From Microbacterium sp. (GTDB lineage: Bacteria > Actinomycetota > Actinomycetes > Actinomycetales > Microbacteriaceae), in contig NZ_JAPSIY010000003.1 of NCBI RefSeq assembly GCF_031178445.1, forward strand, positions 62,001 through 126,000: DNA of 64,000 nt, in the 5' to 3' direction. Of this stretch, positions 48,038 to 55,809 are shown piece by piece (the stretch's first letter is position 1; each line of letters starts with the position of its first letter). Under the pieces are notes generated by a model that did not search any database, had not been told where the DNA came from, and worked only from the letters and a program-made list of their open reading frames with translations. A program made the translations under genes and the position numbers.

Positions 48038-49821
48038 CACTCGTGGTCTCCTCGGCCCGTGTCGGAGCGACTGGGCACGTTCTCGGTGGGGTCGCGATCC
48101 CATTCAGGGTCGATGGGATCCCACCACCACGGATCATACGTGAGCGAGGCATCGTTGATGTCCTCACCGTGCCCGTCGACGATACGGCCCAGGTTGTACA
48201 GCGACTCGCTGTCTCGGTCGTAGTAGCGAACGTGGTCATCAAGGTTGGCGCCCGACCCGCGGTCCGTGGACTCGGCTTCGAAACGCTGTGCGCCGAAATC
48301 CTCCGAGGACGGGTCGATGCCGAGCCCGACATCGAAGAACCGGTCCTTACGAGCCCAGCCTTCGTCGCCGAGGAGGGCGACGAAGTCGCGGCTGTTGCGT
48401 CCGTCGTAGACATGATCGGCCCCGACACTGAAGTCGGAGGCGTGGTCGGCGGGTCCGGCGCCGGGACTGCCGATCAGGGCGACGTCGTCGACCGCAAGGT
48501 CATGTTCTGTCGCCGCGTACGATGTCGCTGTGGAGCCGTAGCTGTGGCCGATCGCTGTCATATGTGCGGGGTCGTCAGCGCGGGATGCGCGCAGCCCGTC
48601 GACGGCGGCCGCGAGGCGCTCGCCGCCATCGGCCGCACGGTTTTCGGAGGGCACCTGACCCCACTCGATCAGATCTCCGGCCGGAGTGTTGTAGCCGAGC
48701 CAGAACATCGTCGCGACGCTGGATCCGTCGCCGTTGTACCTCGCGCTCTCGTACAGCCGAGTGGCGTCATCGACGCCGCCCGGAGCACCTACCATCCCTG
48801 TGCGGATACCGGGGATCTGAACGGACACGTCGTCGGCGGTGTCAAGATCTCCGACGGCGATCGCGACTCGACCGTCGCCGTCGAACGCCTCGGGGTCGTA
48901 GAGCCAGAGCTGGCCACCGGGCCGGTCGTTTGTGCCGGGGAGCACGTAGCCGTCTGCGATGTCCAGAGCCTCTCGTGCGGCGCGCGCGTTGGCCAGCTTC
49001 TGCTTCTCCTCAGGTGCGAGCGTGCCCTCGTGCTCCTTCATCTCCAGATCGGCGAGATCGGCCTCGAGCAGAAGCCGGTTCGCGGCGTCGCGGGCGGACG
49101 CGGGCAGACCGTCCGCGCTTCCGAGCCGGTCGGGATAGGCGGTGATCAGGGCGTCCTGCTCGGCCGCTGAGAGTCCGCGCCACCACGCGTTCATGGCCTC
49201 GGGGCCGGCCGAGACCCGGGGCTTGCTCGCGATGGCGCTGAGCGCCAGGGCGCTCACGCCGCCGGTGGCGGACTGTGCCTCAGAAGCCGTATCCGCGCCG
49301 GTGAAGAGCTGAACCAGGAACTCCTCGTTCTCCGCCGTGCGCGCGATGAGCTCGGAGATGTCCCCGGTGATCGCCGTGCGGCGTGCGGAGAGGATACGAG
49401 CCCGCTCTTGGAGCACCGCGATCTCGCCCTCCGTGACGTCACTGGCGTCGTTCACGTCCGAGAGGAGATCGGCGCGGTCTCGGGCGTACACCCTCATGTC
49501 CCCGGTGATGTCGGTGTGCTCGCTCTGCAGGGCACGCAGTCGGTCGGCGAACACGTCGACGCCGCGAGCCACACGCTTCAAGGTGTCGCTCATGGTCAGG
49601 TGGGCCTCGGCGAAGCGCTTGGCATGCTCGCCATAAGCGTCCGCTGCTTTCCCCTGCCAGTACCATCTCGACTGCGCGAGCGACTCCGCCTCTTCGCAGA
49701 ACTCCGCGAGGCGTACGGCACCGTTCAGCAGCGAGGTCGCCAAAGACTCGGCGCCGCCCGGATCGCCCTCGGGGCGATCGACCGGCTCGATCACCGCAGG
49801 GATGTCGATCGTCGTCGTCAC
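48037..49821 (-). CDS. DUF1023 alpha/beta hydrolase with N-terminal WXG-like helical domain
   Basis: A 594-aa two-part protein. Residues 20-200 are helical with a WXG motif (Trp55-Gln56-Gly57 in SRWYWQGKAADAY), and residues 290-540 are the DUF1023 hydrolase: nucleophile Ser427 in MTAIGHSYGSTATSYAA, a candidate acid Asp479 (RNSRDFVALL) and His530 (LDDHVRYYD). DUF1023 proteins with such N-termini are candidate type VII secretion substrates or wall-associated lipases in actinobacteria; the substrate is unknown. GTG 49821 overlaps the upstream stop. No classical signal peptide. Confidence 0.85.
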   Translation of the reverse strand: MTTTIDIPAVIEPVDRPEGDPGGAESLATSLLNGAVRLAEFCEEAESLAQSRWYWQGKAADAYGEHAKRFAEAHLTMSDTLKRVARGVDVFADRLRALQSEHTDITGDMRVYARDRADLLSDVNDASDVTEGEIAVLQERARILSARRTAITGDISELIARTAENEEFLVQLFTGADTASEAQSATGGVSALALSAIASKPRVSAGPEAMNAWWRGLSAAEQDALITAYPDRLGSADGLPASARDAANRLLLEADLADLEMKEHEGTLAPEEKQKLANARAAREALDIADGYVLPGTNDRPGGQLWLYDPEAFDGDGRVAIAVGDLDTADDVSVQIPGIRTGMVGAPGGVDDATRLYESARYNGDGSSVATMFWLGYNTPAGDLIEWGQVPSENRAADGGERLAAAVDGLRASRADDPAHMTAIGHSYGSTATSYAATEHDLAVDDVALIGSPGAGPADHASDFSVGADHVYDGRNSRDFVALLGDEGWARKDRFFDVGLGIDPSSEDFGAQRFEAESTDRGSGANLDDHVRYYDRDSESLYNLGRIVDGHGEDINDASLTYDPWWWDPIDPEWDRDPTENVPSRSDTGRGDHE

Positions 49822-50120
49822 CTGGCCTCGCCCCCGAGCGCGGCCATGCGGCGGGCTACCTCGGCGTCGAGGTTCTCGTACGACGTGCCGGTGGCCCTGA
49901 GCTCGTCAGCGTAGACCTCGGAGGCGGTCTCGGCATGCAGCGCGGTGGTCTCCCACGAGTCGAGAAATGTCTGGGCGGCGCCGCGAGCGGAGGAGGGAAG
50001 CGCACCCGTCTGAGCGGAGGACATCTCCCTTCGCAGCGCGCCCATCTGTGTCGCCTGCGCACCCCACCGCCGATCCAGCTCGTGAGGCATCACCGGGTTG
50101 TAGGACACGCTCTCGGTCAT
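49818..50120 (-). CDS. Small helical WXG100-like protein with YxxxD motif
   Basis: A 100-aa all-helical protein. A central Trp56 (FLDSWETTALHAE) sits where WXG100 proteins turn between two helices, though the Gly is replaced by Thr, and near the end Tyr81-E-N-L-Asp85 matches the YxxxD/E type VII export signal. The size (about 100 aa) fits. It would be expected to pair with the WXG region of the hydrolase encoded next. Joined to both neighbours by four-base overlaps. Confidence 0.72.
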   Translation of the reverse strand: MTESVSYNPVMPHELDRRWGAQATQMGALRREMSSAQTGALPSSARGAAQTFLDSWETTALHAETASEVYADELRATGTSYENLDAEVARRMAALGGEAR

Positions 50121-50653
50121 GCCGCGCCTCCGATCAGCGCCCGCGCCTGCCGGTCGTCGACGGGAAGGCCCGTGGAGGTGAGACGAGCGAAAAGGCGGCG
50201 CTGTTCGGGTGCGTACCCGAACAGCAGGCTCTCGTCGCCGAGCTCGCCAGGACGGTCGGCCACGAGGCGCGGCATCCCGGTCGGCGGCGTGAACACCTCC
50301 CAGCCGTCGTTCTTCAGCACAGTCACCGCTTCACGCAGATGACTGATGCCGGCAACGCGTCCGACCTCGTCGAGGGTGAGTGTCACGGTGTGGCGTACCG
50401 AGTCGTGAGTGGGCCCGGGGATCCACTGCACGTTGCGCCGCGGCAGCCCACGGTCGACGACGGTCGCCCAGAGCTCGTCCATGTCCTCCATCTGCATCCG
50501 TGCGAACGGCCCCGGTGCGCGGCGCGGCTGGCTTGACTCGGCAGGCCGCGGCCGCGCGGGCGGAAGGATCACGATGTCGAGGTCGGGGTGCCGGCGTCGC
50601 ACCACCGACCAGAACGGGTCGAGGAACTCGTCGGCGTTGACACCAGCTGACAC
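50117..50653 (-). CDS. Hypothetical protein, first gene of the WXG/DUF1023 operon
   Basis: A 178-aa soluble protein, not recognised. It has a Pro/Arg-rich loop (ILPPARPRPAESSQPRRAPGP, about 36-56) and a compact C-terminal region (TVTLTLDEVGRVAGISHLREAVTVLKNDGWEVF and GDESLLFGYAPEQRRLFARL). A chaperone or adaptor for the WXG-like proteins is possible but unproven. GTG 50653 follows GAGGAGG by five bases. First of four genes linked by four-base overlaps. Confidence 0.7.
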   Translation of the reverse strand: MSAGVNADEFLDPFWSVVRRRHPDLDIVILPPARPRPAESSQPRRAPGPFARMQMEDMDELWATVVDRGLPRRNVQWIPGPTHDSVRHTVTLTLDEVGRVAGISHLREAVTVLKNDGWEVFTPPTGMPRLVADRPGELGDESLLFGYAPEQRRLFARLTSTGLPVDDRQARALIGGAA

Positions 50654-50765
50654 GTGGCCTCCTCTGCTCGGACATGCCAAGGCTAGGGGCGTGCGGAAGC
50701 AGGGTGAATCGGCACAACTCCCCATCCGGCTGAGGCGAGGAAGCGGCCGGAGTAGCGGCCGCCGG

Positions 50766-50771
50766 TAGACT
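50766..50771 (+). promoter_or_regulatory. -10 box TAGACT of ychF promoter
   Basis: TAGACT ends eight bases before GTG 50780, with only C-rich sequence between, so the message is leaderless or nearly so. Confidence 0.55.
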
Positions 50772-50779
50772 CGACCCCC

Positions 50780-51853
50780 GTGGCCCTAACCATCGGAATC
50801 GTGGGACTGCCGAATGTCGGCAAGTCGACCCTCTTCAACGCGCTGACCAAGAATGACGTGCTCGCCGCGAACTACCCGTTCGCGACGATCGAGCCGAACG
50901 TGGGCGTGGTGAACCTGCCGGACGCACGCCTCGACGTGCTCGCCGGCATCTTCAGCAGCGAGCGCATCCTTCCGGCGACGGTCTCGTTCGTCGACATCGC
51001 GGGCATCGTGCGTGGCGCGAGCGAGGGCGAGGGCCTCGGCAACCAGTTCCTCGCCAACATCCGCGAGGCGGACGCGATCGCGCAGGTCGTGCGCGGCTTC
51101 GCCGACGATGACGTCGTGCATGTCGAAGGCGAGATCAACCCACAGGGCGACCTCGAGACGATCAACGCCGAGCTGATGCTCGCCGACCTGCAGACCCTCG
51201 AGAAGGCCATCGTGCGCATCGAGAAGGAGGTGCGCGGCAAGAAGACCGACCCGTCGGTGCTCGAAGCGGCGAAGGCCGCGCAGGATGCTCTCGAACGAGG
51301 GCAGCTGCTCTCGACGAGCGGAATCGACCTCGCCCCGATCAAGGAGCTCGGCCTGCTCACCTCCAAACCGGTCATCTTCGTCTTCAACGTCGACGAGAAC
51401 GTGCTGACGGATGCGGCCCGCAAGGCCGAGCTCGAGGCGCTCGTCGCTCCGGCCAAGGCGATCTTCCTCGATGCGAAGATCGAGTCGGAGCTGATCGACC
51501 TCGACCCTGAGGACGCTGCCGAGTTGCTGGCGTCGACAGGGCAGGAGGAGTCGGGACTCGACCAGCTCGCCCGCATCGGCTTCGACACCCTGGGCCTGCA
51601 GACCTACCTCACTGCCGGGCCGAAGGAGGCGCGCGCCTGGACGATCGGCAAGGGCTGGAAGGCACCGCAGGCCGCAGGCGTGATCCACACCGACTTCGAG
51701 AAGGGCTTCATCAAAGCCGAGGTCATCTCGTTCGATGACCTCGTCGCGACCGGCTCTGTGGCGGAGGCGCGTGCGAAGGGCAAGGCTCGCCTCGAAGGCA
51801 AGGATTACGTCATGCAGGACGGGGACGTGGTGGAGTTCCGCTTCAACGTGTGA
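50780..51853 (+). CDS. ychF: Redox-regulated ATPase YchF
   Basis: Obg-family P-loop protein that prefers ATP, binds ribosomes and takes part in stress responses; 357 aa. G1 GLPNVGKSTLFNALT, the switch region and DIAGIVRGASEGEGLGNQFL, and the C-terminal TGS-like domain with EARAWTIGKGWKAPQAAGVIHTDFEKGFIKAEVI are complete, ending in VMQDGDVVEFRFNV. The last 27 coding bases are repeated 3 kb downstream, so this gene is the attachment target of the island that follows. Confidence 0.97.
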   Translation: MALTIGIVGLPNVGKSTLFNALTKNDVLAANYPFATIEPNVGVVNLPDARLDVLAGIFSSERILPATVSFVDIAGIVRGASEGEGLGNQFLANIREADAIAQVVRGFADDDVVHVEGEINPQGDLETINAELMLADLQTLEKAIVRIEKEVRGKKTDPSVLEAAKAAQDALERGQLLSTSGIDLAPIKELGLLTSKPVIFVFNVDENVLTDAARKAELEALVAPAKAIFLDAKIESELIDLDPEDAAELLASTGQEESGLDQLARIGFDTLGLQTYLTAGPKEARAWTIGKGWKAPQAAGVIHTDFEKGFIKAEVISFDDLVATGSVAEARAKGKARLEGKDYVMQDGDVVEFRFNV

Positions 51854-51855
51854 CC
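51829..51855 (+). repeat. attL-like direct repeat (ychF 3' end)
   Basis: A 27-base segment covering the last codons, the stop and two bases beyond of ychF is identical to 54808-54834. Integration into the 3' end of a gene that restores the coding sequence is the usual behaviour of site-specific islands. Confidence 0.85.
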
Positions 51856-51989
51856 TGTCCCGGTCGTTGAGCGAGCGAAGCGAGACGAGACGCGTCAACT
51901 CGCAGAGACGATCTCGGCGGGGGCGACCCCCGGCTGATGCGCTGCGAGATACGTGGGTGGGTGACCGGTTCTAGCGCTCCCGACTGATC
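51856..51989. other. Non-coding start of the island
   Basis: Between attL and the kinase remnant there is only the REP-like motif and GC-rich sequence with no convincing gene. Confidence 0.5.
51866..51899. repeat. REP-like hairpin motif gttgagcgagcgaagcgaga
   Basis: This motif, with near-complementary ends (gttgagcg and cgcgtcaac), resembles a dispersed intergenic repeat seen in Microbacteriaceae genomes. Only one copy was noticed in the window. Confidence 0.4.
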
Positions 51990-52377
51990 ATGATCAGAGG
52001 GAATTCGGGCAGCGGAAAGTCGCAGTTGGCGCACGCGGTCCGTACAGCGCGGCCGCGGGGCGTGGCGATCATCGGTCCTGACGTGTCGAGGAGAGAGATC
52101 CTTACGGCGAGATGCTCACGCAATTGCGAAACGACCACGCTGGTCTCACTCGCTGCTACTACTCGAGCTCGCCCTTGATGAGACGCTCAGGCGGCACCGG
52201 ACTAAGGCTCTGGCGGCGGATGGCGCCGAGTCTGAAGTTGCGTCCTGGTATCGCCGCGATGACCGCGTGGCCTCTCTTGACGAGTCGGTGTTCGACGTCG
52301 ATGTCAGCGCCGCGGATGCTCTGGACCGCGTCCTCATGGATGCCGGGTGGGGCGCGCAGATGGATGCGGGTCAGTAA
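51990..52377 (+). pseudogene. Decayed P-loop kinase (AAA-family small kinase)
   Basis: The N-terminus MIRGNSGSGKSQLAHAV has an intact Walker A, then GVAIIGPDVSRREIL. The frame then breaks; a second frame (from 52112) continues MLTQLRNDHAGLTRCYY, and a third (from about 52162) continues LALDETLRRHRTKAL to DALDRVLMDAGW before TAA at 52375. Read together these are the start, middle and end of a zeta/AAA-type kinase of about 170-190 aa with an internal deletion and two frameshifts. It is a clear remnant. Confidence 0.8.
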
Positions 52378-52614
52378 TCGCTTCGGAACCATTGCGGACC
52401 AGGGCTTCGCGGGTGCGGCTGCTTCGTAGAACGAGCCCGGTGCACACCGCTAATGCTGACGTAACGCGGTGGAATTTCGTTCTGCGCTTTTACCTCTGGC
52501 TCGGTGAAACTGAGGAGTTTGAGTTGGACGCGGGTCTTTGGCTGGGATCGCTATCCCTGTGACGGTCTTGGCGACCCGACATTGCCGAGCTGCGGGAAGC
52601 GCTTGCGAGACGGA
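52378..52614. other. Gene-free stretch in the island
   Basis: About 240 bases with lower GC than neighbours and no convincing gene, promoter or hairpin; it may be residual sequence from lost genes. Confidence 0.5.
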
Positions 52615-52944
52615 CTAGTCGTTCTCGGTCATCGCTTTCATCGCCTTCCACCCGTGGGTGACGCCGCCGCCTGCGCGCAGGGCGGCGGCGACCATGACGG
52701 ATTCGGCGACGTCGGCCTTGGACGCGCCGGCTTTGATAGCTCGCCTGGCGTGGTCCTCGATGCAAAACGGGCACTGCGTGGTCACGGCGACCCCGACCGC
52801 GATCAGCTCTCGGGTGGCGAGGTCGAGGTTCCCGTTGCTCTTGCTGAACACTGCCTTATCGAATCCGAAGAAGGCCGAGACCATCTCGGGCGCGGCCTCC
52901 TTGATGTCGGCCATGAACGCGGCTTCCTCGTTGTGGTTGTGCAT
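52615..52944 (-). CDS. Carboxymuconolactone decarboxylase / AhpD-like protein
   Basis: A 109-aa AhpD-fold protein with the redox CxxC site in VAVTTQCPFCIEDHARRAIKAGAS (Cys59 and Cys62, with His66), starting near the island centre. Such proteins act as peroxidase partners or decarboxylases. It lies 60 bp downstream of the MFS gene on the same strand and probably shares its promoter, suggesting a joint role in handling a reactive compound. gggaccatt precedes the ATG with a plausible aggaaggg site. Confidence 0.9.
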   Translation of the reverse strand: MHNHNEEAAFMADIKEAAPEMVSAFFGFDKAVFSKSNGNLDLATRELIAVGVAVTTQCPFCIEDHARRAIKAGASKADVAESVMVAAALRAGGGVTHGWKAMKAMTEND

Positions 52945-53004
52945 TCAATGGTCCCTTCCTGGTGGTGTTTCGGTCTGATGGCGGGCGAGCGCGGTCCGGA
53001 GTGG

Positions 53005-54426
53005 TTACGCGGCCGGGGCTTGCTGGTCAACGGGATCGGAGCCGACCTCTCCGCTGAGGGTCAGGGTGGCGAGCACAGCCGCGGCGAGCAGGATGCCCGC
53101 GCCGACGACCAGTGCCGTGCTGTAGCCGTCCACGAGTGCCTGCGGGCCGGCGCTTCCGGTCCTGGCGGTGACTGCGGCGGCGACGCCTGCGAGGACCGCG
53201 AGGCCGAGCGCGACGCCGATCTGCTGGGCGGAGTTGAGCAGCGCCGAGGTGATGCCCGCCTTGTCGGCGTCGACTCCGTAGACGGCGGCCTGGGTGAGGG
53301 CCACGACGCCGAGTCCGAAGCCGAGCGCGATGACGAGCATCGCTGCGGCCATCCCTGTCCAGTAGCCCGTCTCCACGGTGATTCGCGAGAACCACAGGGC
53401 CCCGCCTGCCGCGAGGAGTCCGCCCAGTGCAGCGACCCAGCGCGGCGCGATCTTCAGCAGGAGCTTCGGTGCTACGCCCGCACCGATGACGATGCCGACT
53501 GCGAATGGGAGCCAGGACAGGCCGGTGGCCAGCGGGCTGAATTGCCGGACCTCTTGGAGGTAGAGGGTGATGACGTAGAAGGTGCCCATCGGCCCGATCG
53601 CGAGCCCCAGCATCGTCAGGTAGGCCCCTGCCCGACGGCGGTCTTTGAACAGGGACAGCGGTACCAGCGGAGTCAAGCTCGAGCCCTGGACTTGGACGAA
53701 GACGGCGAGCAGCAGGGCCGCCAGCGCGACGAGGCCCCAGGCGATCGGATCCGCGAAGCCGGCCTCGCCGAACCGGGTAATCGAGTAGACCAGCGCGACC
53801 ATTCCAACGGTGCCGAGCACCGAGCCGAGCATGCCGAGGCGTCCCGCGTGGCGGTCGGCCGCGACCAGGGTGCGGGTACCCCAGAGCACGAGAAGGCCGA
53901 TCGGCACGTTGATGAAGAAGACCCAGCGCCAGTCGAGCAGGTCGGTGAGCACGCCGCCGAGCAGCAGTCCGACGACGATGCCGAGCCCGGACATCGCGCC
54001 GTAGAGCGAGAGCGCCCTGTCACGCATCGATCGTTCGGAGAACGTCGTGGCGATCAGTGCCAGGGCATTCGGCGCTGCCATCGCCGCGCCGATGCCCTGC
54101 ACGGCGCGGGCGACGATCAACATCTCCACGTTCACGCCTAGTCCGCCGACGAGGGAGGCTACGACGAAGACTGCAATGCCGAGCCGGAGCGTGTGTCTCC
54201 GGCCCCACAGGTCGCCGATCCGCCCGCCGAGCAGGAGCAGTGCCCCGAACGCCAGGATGTAGGCGTTGACGACCCAAGGCAGGTGGATTGGGGCGACGTC
54301 GAGCTCGCTCTGGATGCTGGGCAACGCGATGTTCACGATCGAGTCGTCGAGCACGAGCATCAGCTGCGCCGTCGCGATCACCAGCAGTGGCACCAATCCG
54401 GCTCGGGCCGTCGTCGACGCTGTCAT
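53005..54426 (-). CDS. MFS transporter, DHA2 (EmrB/QacA) type
   Basis: A 473-aa transporter with about fourteen membrane helices. Helix 1 has LDDSIVNIALPSIQ, the loop 2-3 signature is GGRIGDLWGRRHTLRLG, and motif C is GLGIVVGLLLGGVLTDL. DHA2 pumps export antibiotics, disinfectants and other cations; the substrate is not predictable. ATG 54426 follows AAGGAG. It is carried by the island, and its control region holds a CsoR-like operator. Confidence 0.9.
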   Translation of the reverse strand: MTASTTARAGLVPLLVIATAQLMLVLDDSIVNIALPSIQSELDVAPIHLPWVVNAYILAFGALLLLGGRIGDLWGRRHTLRLGIAVFVVASLVGGLGVNVEMLIVARAVQGIGAAMAAPNALALIATTFSERSMRDRALSLYGAMSGLGIVVGLLLGGVLTDLLDWRWVFFINVPIGLLVLWGTRTLVAADRHAGRLGMLGSVLGTVGMVALVYSITRFGEAGFADPIAWGLVALAALLLAVFVQVQGSSLTPLVPLSLFKDRRRAGAYLTMLGLAIGPMGTFYVITLYLQEVRQFSPLATGLSWLPFAVGIVIGAGVAPKLLLKIAPRWVAALGGLLAAGGALWFSRITVETGYWTGMAAAMLVIALGFGLGVVALTQAAVYGVDADKAGITSALLNSAQQIGVALGLAVLAGVAAAVTARTGSAGPQALVDGYSTALVVGAGILLAAAVLATLTLSGEVGSDPVDQQAPAA

Positions 54427-54521
54427 CCTCTTCTCCTTCCCCGCACTGCCTGGAGCAGGTGCGGGACGCGTGCACGGTCGTGCCCGGCTGCGTGAATTAC
54501 GCCGAGCGGGCACCAAAAGCA

Positions 54522-54527
54522 ACTCTA
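54522..54527 (-). promoter_or_regulatory. -10 box TAGAGT of the MFS-ahpD promoter
   Basis: TAGAGT on the minus strand abuts the operator palindrome, about 95 bases before ATG 54426. Confidence 0.4.
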
Positions 54528-54543
54528 TACCCCCCTAGGGTAT
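54527..54543. promoter_or_regulatory. CsoR/DUF156-family-like operator
   Basis: ATACCC-n5-GGGTAT (atacccccctagggtat) has 6-bp inverted arms around a C-rich core, like the operators of copper or persulfide sensing CsoR/CstR repressors. It overlaps the -10 box of the MFS gene. No such regulator is encoded within the island. Confidence 0.55.
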
Positions 54544-54807
54544 CCGGGCCGAGTTGGGTCTTGTACGTGACGGTGCAGCGAGGAGTCCTGCCGCCTCATG
54601 AGCGACGCGGTTCCTTCGGGCTGGGGCCTGAGTTTGAGGCGCGCAGTCCTCGACCCGCGCCGCCGCGTGCTCGGCTTCGTCGGCGAGGCGAAGGCGCTCA
54701 GGACGTGGCGCATCAACCGCTTCCCAGGTAGCCGATCGCTAGGCTAAGCCCGTGTGGCTCGCGGTGGGGTGGGCTTCGTCGCGAGAGGTTGGTATGTAGC
54801 GGAACTC
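54544..54807. other. Gene-free stretch before attR
   Basis: No gene can be supported. A 49-residue frame (54598-54747) with a distant GAGGAG and a short GTG frame reading across attR from 54754 exist, but neither resembles a known protein. Confidence 0.5.
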
Positions 54808-54820
54808 GGTGGAGTTCCGC
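54799..54820. repeat. Inverted repeat at the island end
   Basis: GCGGAACTC (54799-54807) and GAGTTCCGC (54812-54820) are perfect arms with a four-base spacer. The left arm is island sequence and the right arm is inside attR, a layout expected for a recombinase core site. Confidence 0.55.
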
Positions 54821-54834
54821 TTCAACGTGTGACC
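54808..54834 (+). repeat. attR-like direct repeat (copy of ychF 3' end)
   Basis: Perfect 27-base copy of 51829-51855; chromosomal sequence with the ECF41 sigma gene resumes directly after it. Confidence 0.85.
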
Positions 54835-54858
54835 ACCGGCCGTGCCACCGCCGACCGT

Positions 54859-55728
54859 TCAGGGGTGGCGCGGCGGCAGGTCCATGCGGTTGAGGCGGGC
54901 CGCATCGACGATCGAGTCGATCCGCACGATCCTCTCTTCGGCGACGGTGCACGAAATGAGGGCGATGGGCCGCCCGGAGGCGGCCGCCCATGCCAGGATG
55001 CCGGGCCGACCGTTGACGTTCACCCGGCGCGCCTCCGCCCGTGCAGGGTCGCCTCGGCGCACCTCCGCGAGCAGCTCATTCGCTCCCATCCGCACGGTGT
55101 GACCGTGCGCGGTGTGGCGGTACCAGGCGACATCGGGGTGGAGCACCTTCAGTAGAGCATCGAAGTCGCCGCCGCGTGCGGCTGCGAGGAACGCGTCGAC
55201 CACTTCGCGTCGTTGGCGTCGTTCCTCGGTCGGCAGCGGCTGGTCCTGAACCTTGCGTCTCGCGCGACTGGCGAGCATCTTCGCCGCATCGGCCGAGCGT
55301 CCCACGATCTGTCCGATCTCGGCGAACGGGACGGCGAACACATCGTGCAGCACGAACGCGAGGCGCTCCTCGGGGCCCAGCGACTCGAGTACGACGACCA
55401 GGGCGAGTCCGACCGACTCTGCGGCCAGAGCGGCATCCTCCGGACCGTCGACGTCTTCGGTCACCACCGGATCGGTTTCCCGATCGCCGAAAGGCGACTC
55501 GGCGCGAGCGGTCCGACTGCGCAGGCTGTCGATGCAGATCCGCCCGATGACGCGGGTGAGCCATCCACCGAGGTTGTCAATGCCTTCGCCCTGGTGACGT
55601 TGCAGACGCAGCCAGGTCTCCTGCACGGCGTCCTCCGCATCCGCCCGCGAACCGAGCGCGCGCGTCGCCACCGCCAGCAGCCTGGGTCGATGCTCCTCGA
55701 AAGTCATCGAGAGTTCGTGCGGGTCCAT
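54859..55728 (-). CDS. ECF41-type RNA polymerase sigma factor (SigJ-like)
   Basis: A 289-aa sigma factor. Region 2 (residues 8-75) has FEEHRPRLLAVATRALGSRADAEDAVQETWLRL, region 4 (about 110-165) has ESLGPEERLAFVLHDVFAVPFAEIGQIVGRSADAAKMLASRARRKV, and a C-terminal NTF2/SnoaL-like domain (about 178-289, VVDAFLAAARGGDFDALLKVLHPDVAWYR) acts in place of an anti-sigma in this group. ATG 55728 follows GGAAGG. Its target, often a DoxX or AhpD-like redox gene, may be the divergent DoxX. Confidence 0.9.
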   Translation of the reverse strand: MDPHELSMTFEEHRPRLLAVATRALGSRADAEDAVQETWLRLQRHQGEGIDNLGGWLTRVIGRICIDSLRSRTARAESPFGDRETDPVVTEDVDGPEDAALAAESVGLALVVVLESLGPEERLAFVLHDVFAVPFAEIGQIVGRSADAAKMLASRARRKVQDQPLPTEERRQRREVVDAFLAAARGGDFDALLKVLHPDVAWYRHTAHGHTVRMGANELLAEVRRGDPARAEARRVNVNGRPGILAWAAASGRPIALISCTVAEERIVRIDSIVDAARLNRMDLPPRHP

Positions 55729-55809
55729 GGTCGTTACCTTCCTCCGGCGTCGTCCGTCATCACAGTGACGAGCCATGACGGCTGAACGTAACCATGAGAG
55801 GACAAGACC

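Larger units (their letters stand above)
51856..54834. mobile_element. Small genomic island inserted at the 3' end of ychF
   Basis: About 2.98 kb lies between the 27-bp repeats. It holds a decayed P-loop kinase, an AhpD-like gene and an MFS transporter, none of which belongs to the conserved ychF neighbourhood. No integrase, transposase or replication gene is visible, so it may be a non-autonomous or deleted element. The repeat next to it at 54808 also has an extra inverted arm inside the island. Confidence 0.75.

Noticed and set aside
52504..54141. 545-codon plus-strand frame across the MFS gene
   Set aside because: Opposite to intact transporter and AhpD genes; no domain-like features.
54598..54747. 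49-residue frame in the island with GAGGAG upstream
   Set aside because: No similarity recognised and spacing of the ribosome site is long; mentioned only as a possibility.
51856..54834. Integrase, transposase or phage gene in the island
   Set aside because: All frames were read; none shows recombinase motifs.
54754..55155. Short frame reading from island sequence across attR, preceded by TAGGCT
   Set aside because: It runs antisense into the sigma gene and has no recognisable domain; the -10-like hexamer may be chance.
55729..55809. Classical ECF41 promoter (TGTCACA with CGTC)
   Set aside because: The region has a CGTCA-n6-TGACG inverted repeat but no proper match to the two boxes on either strand.
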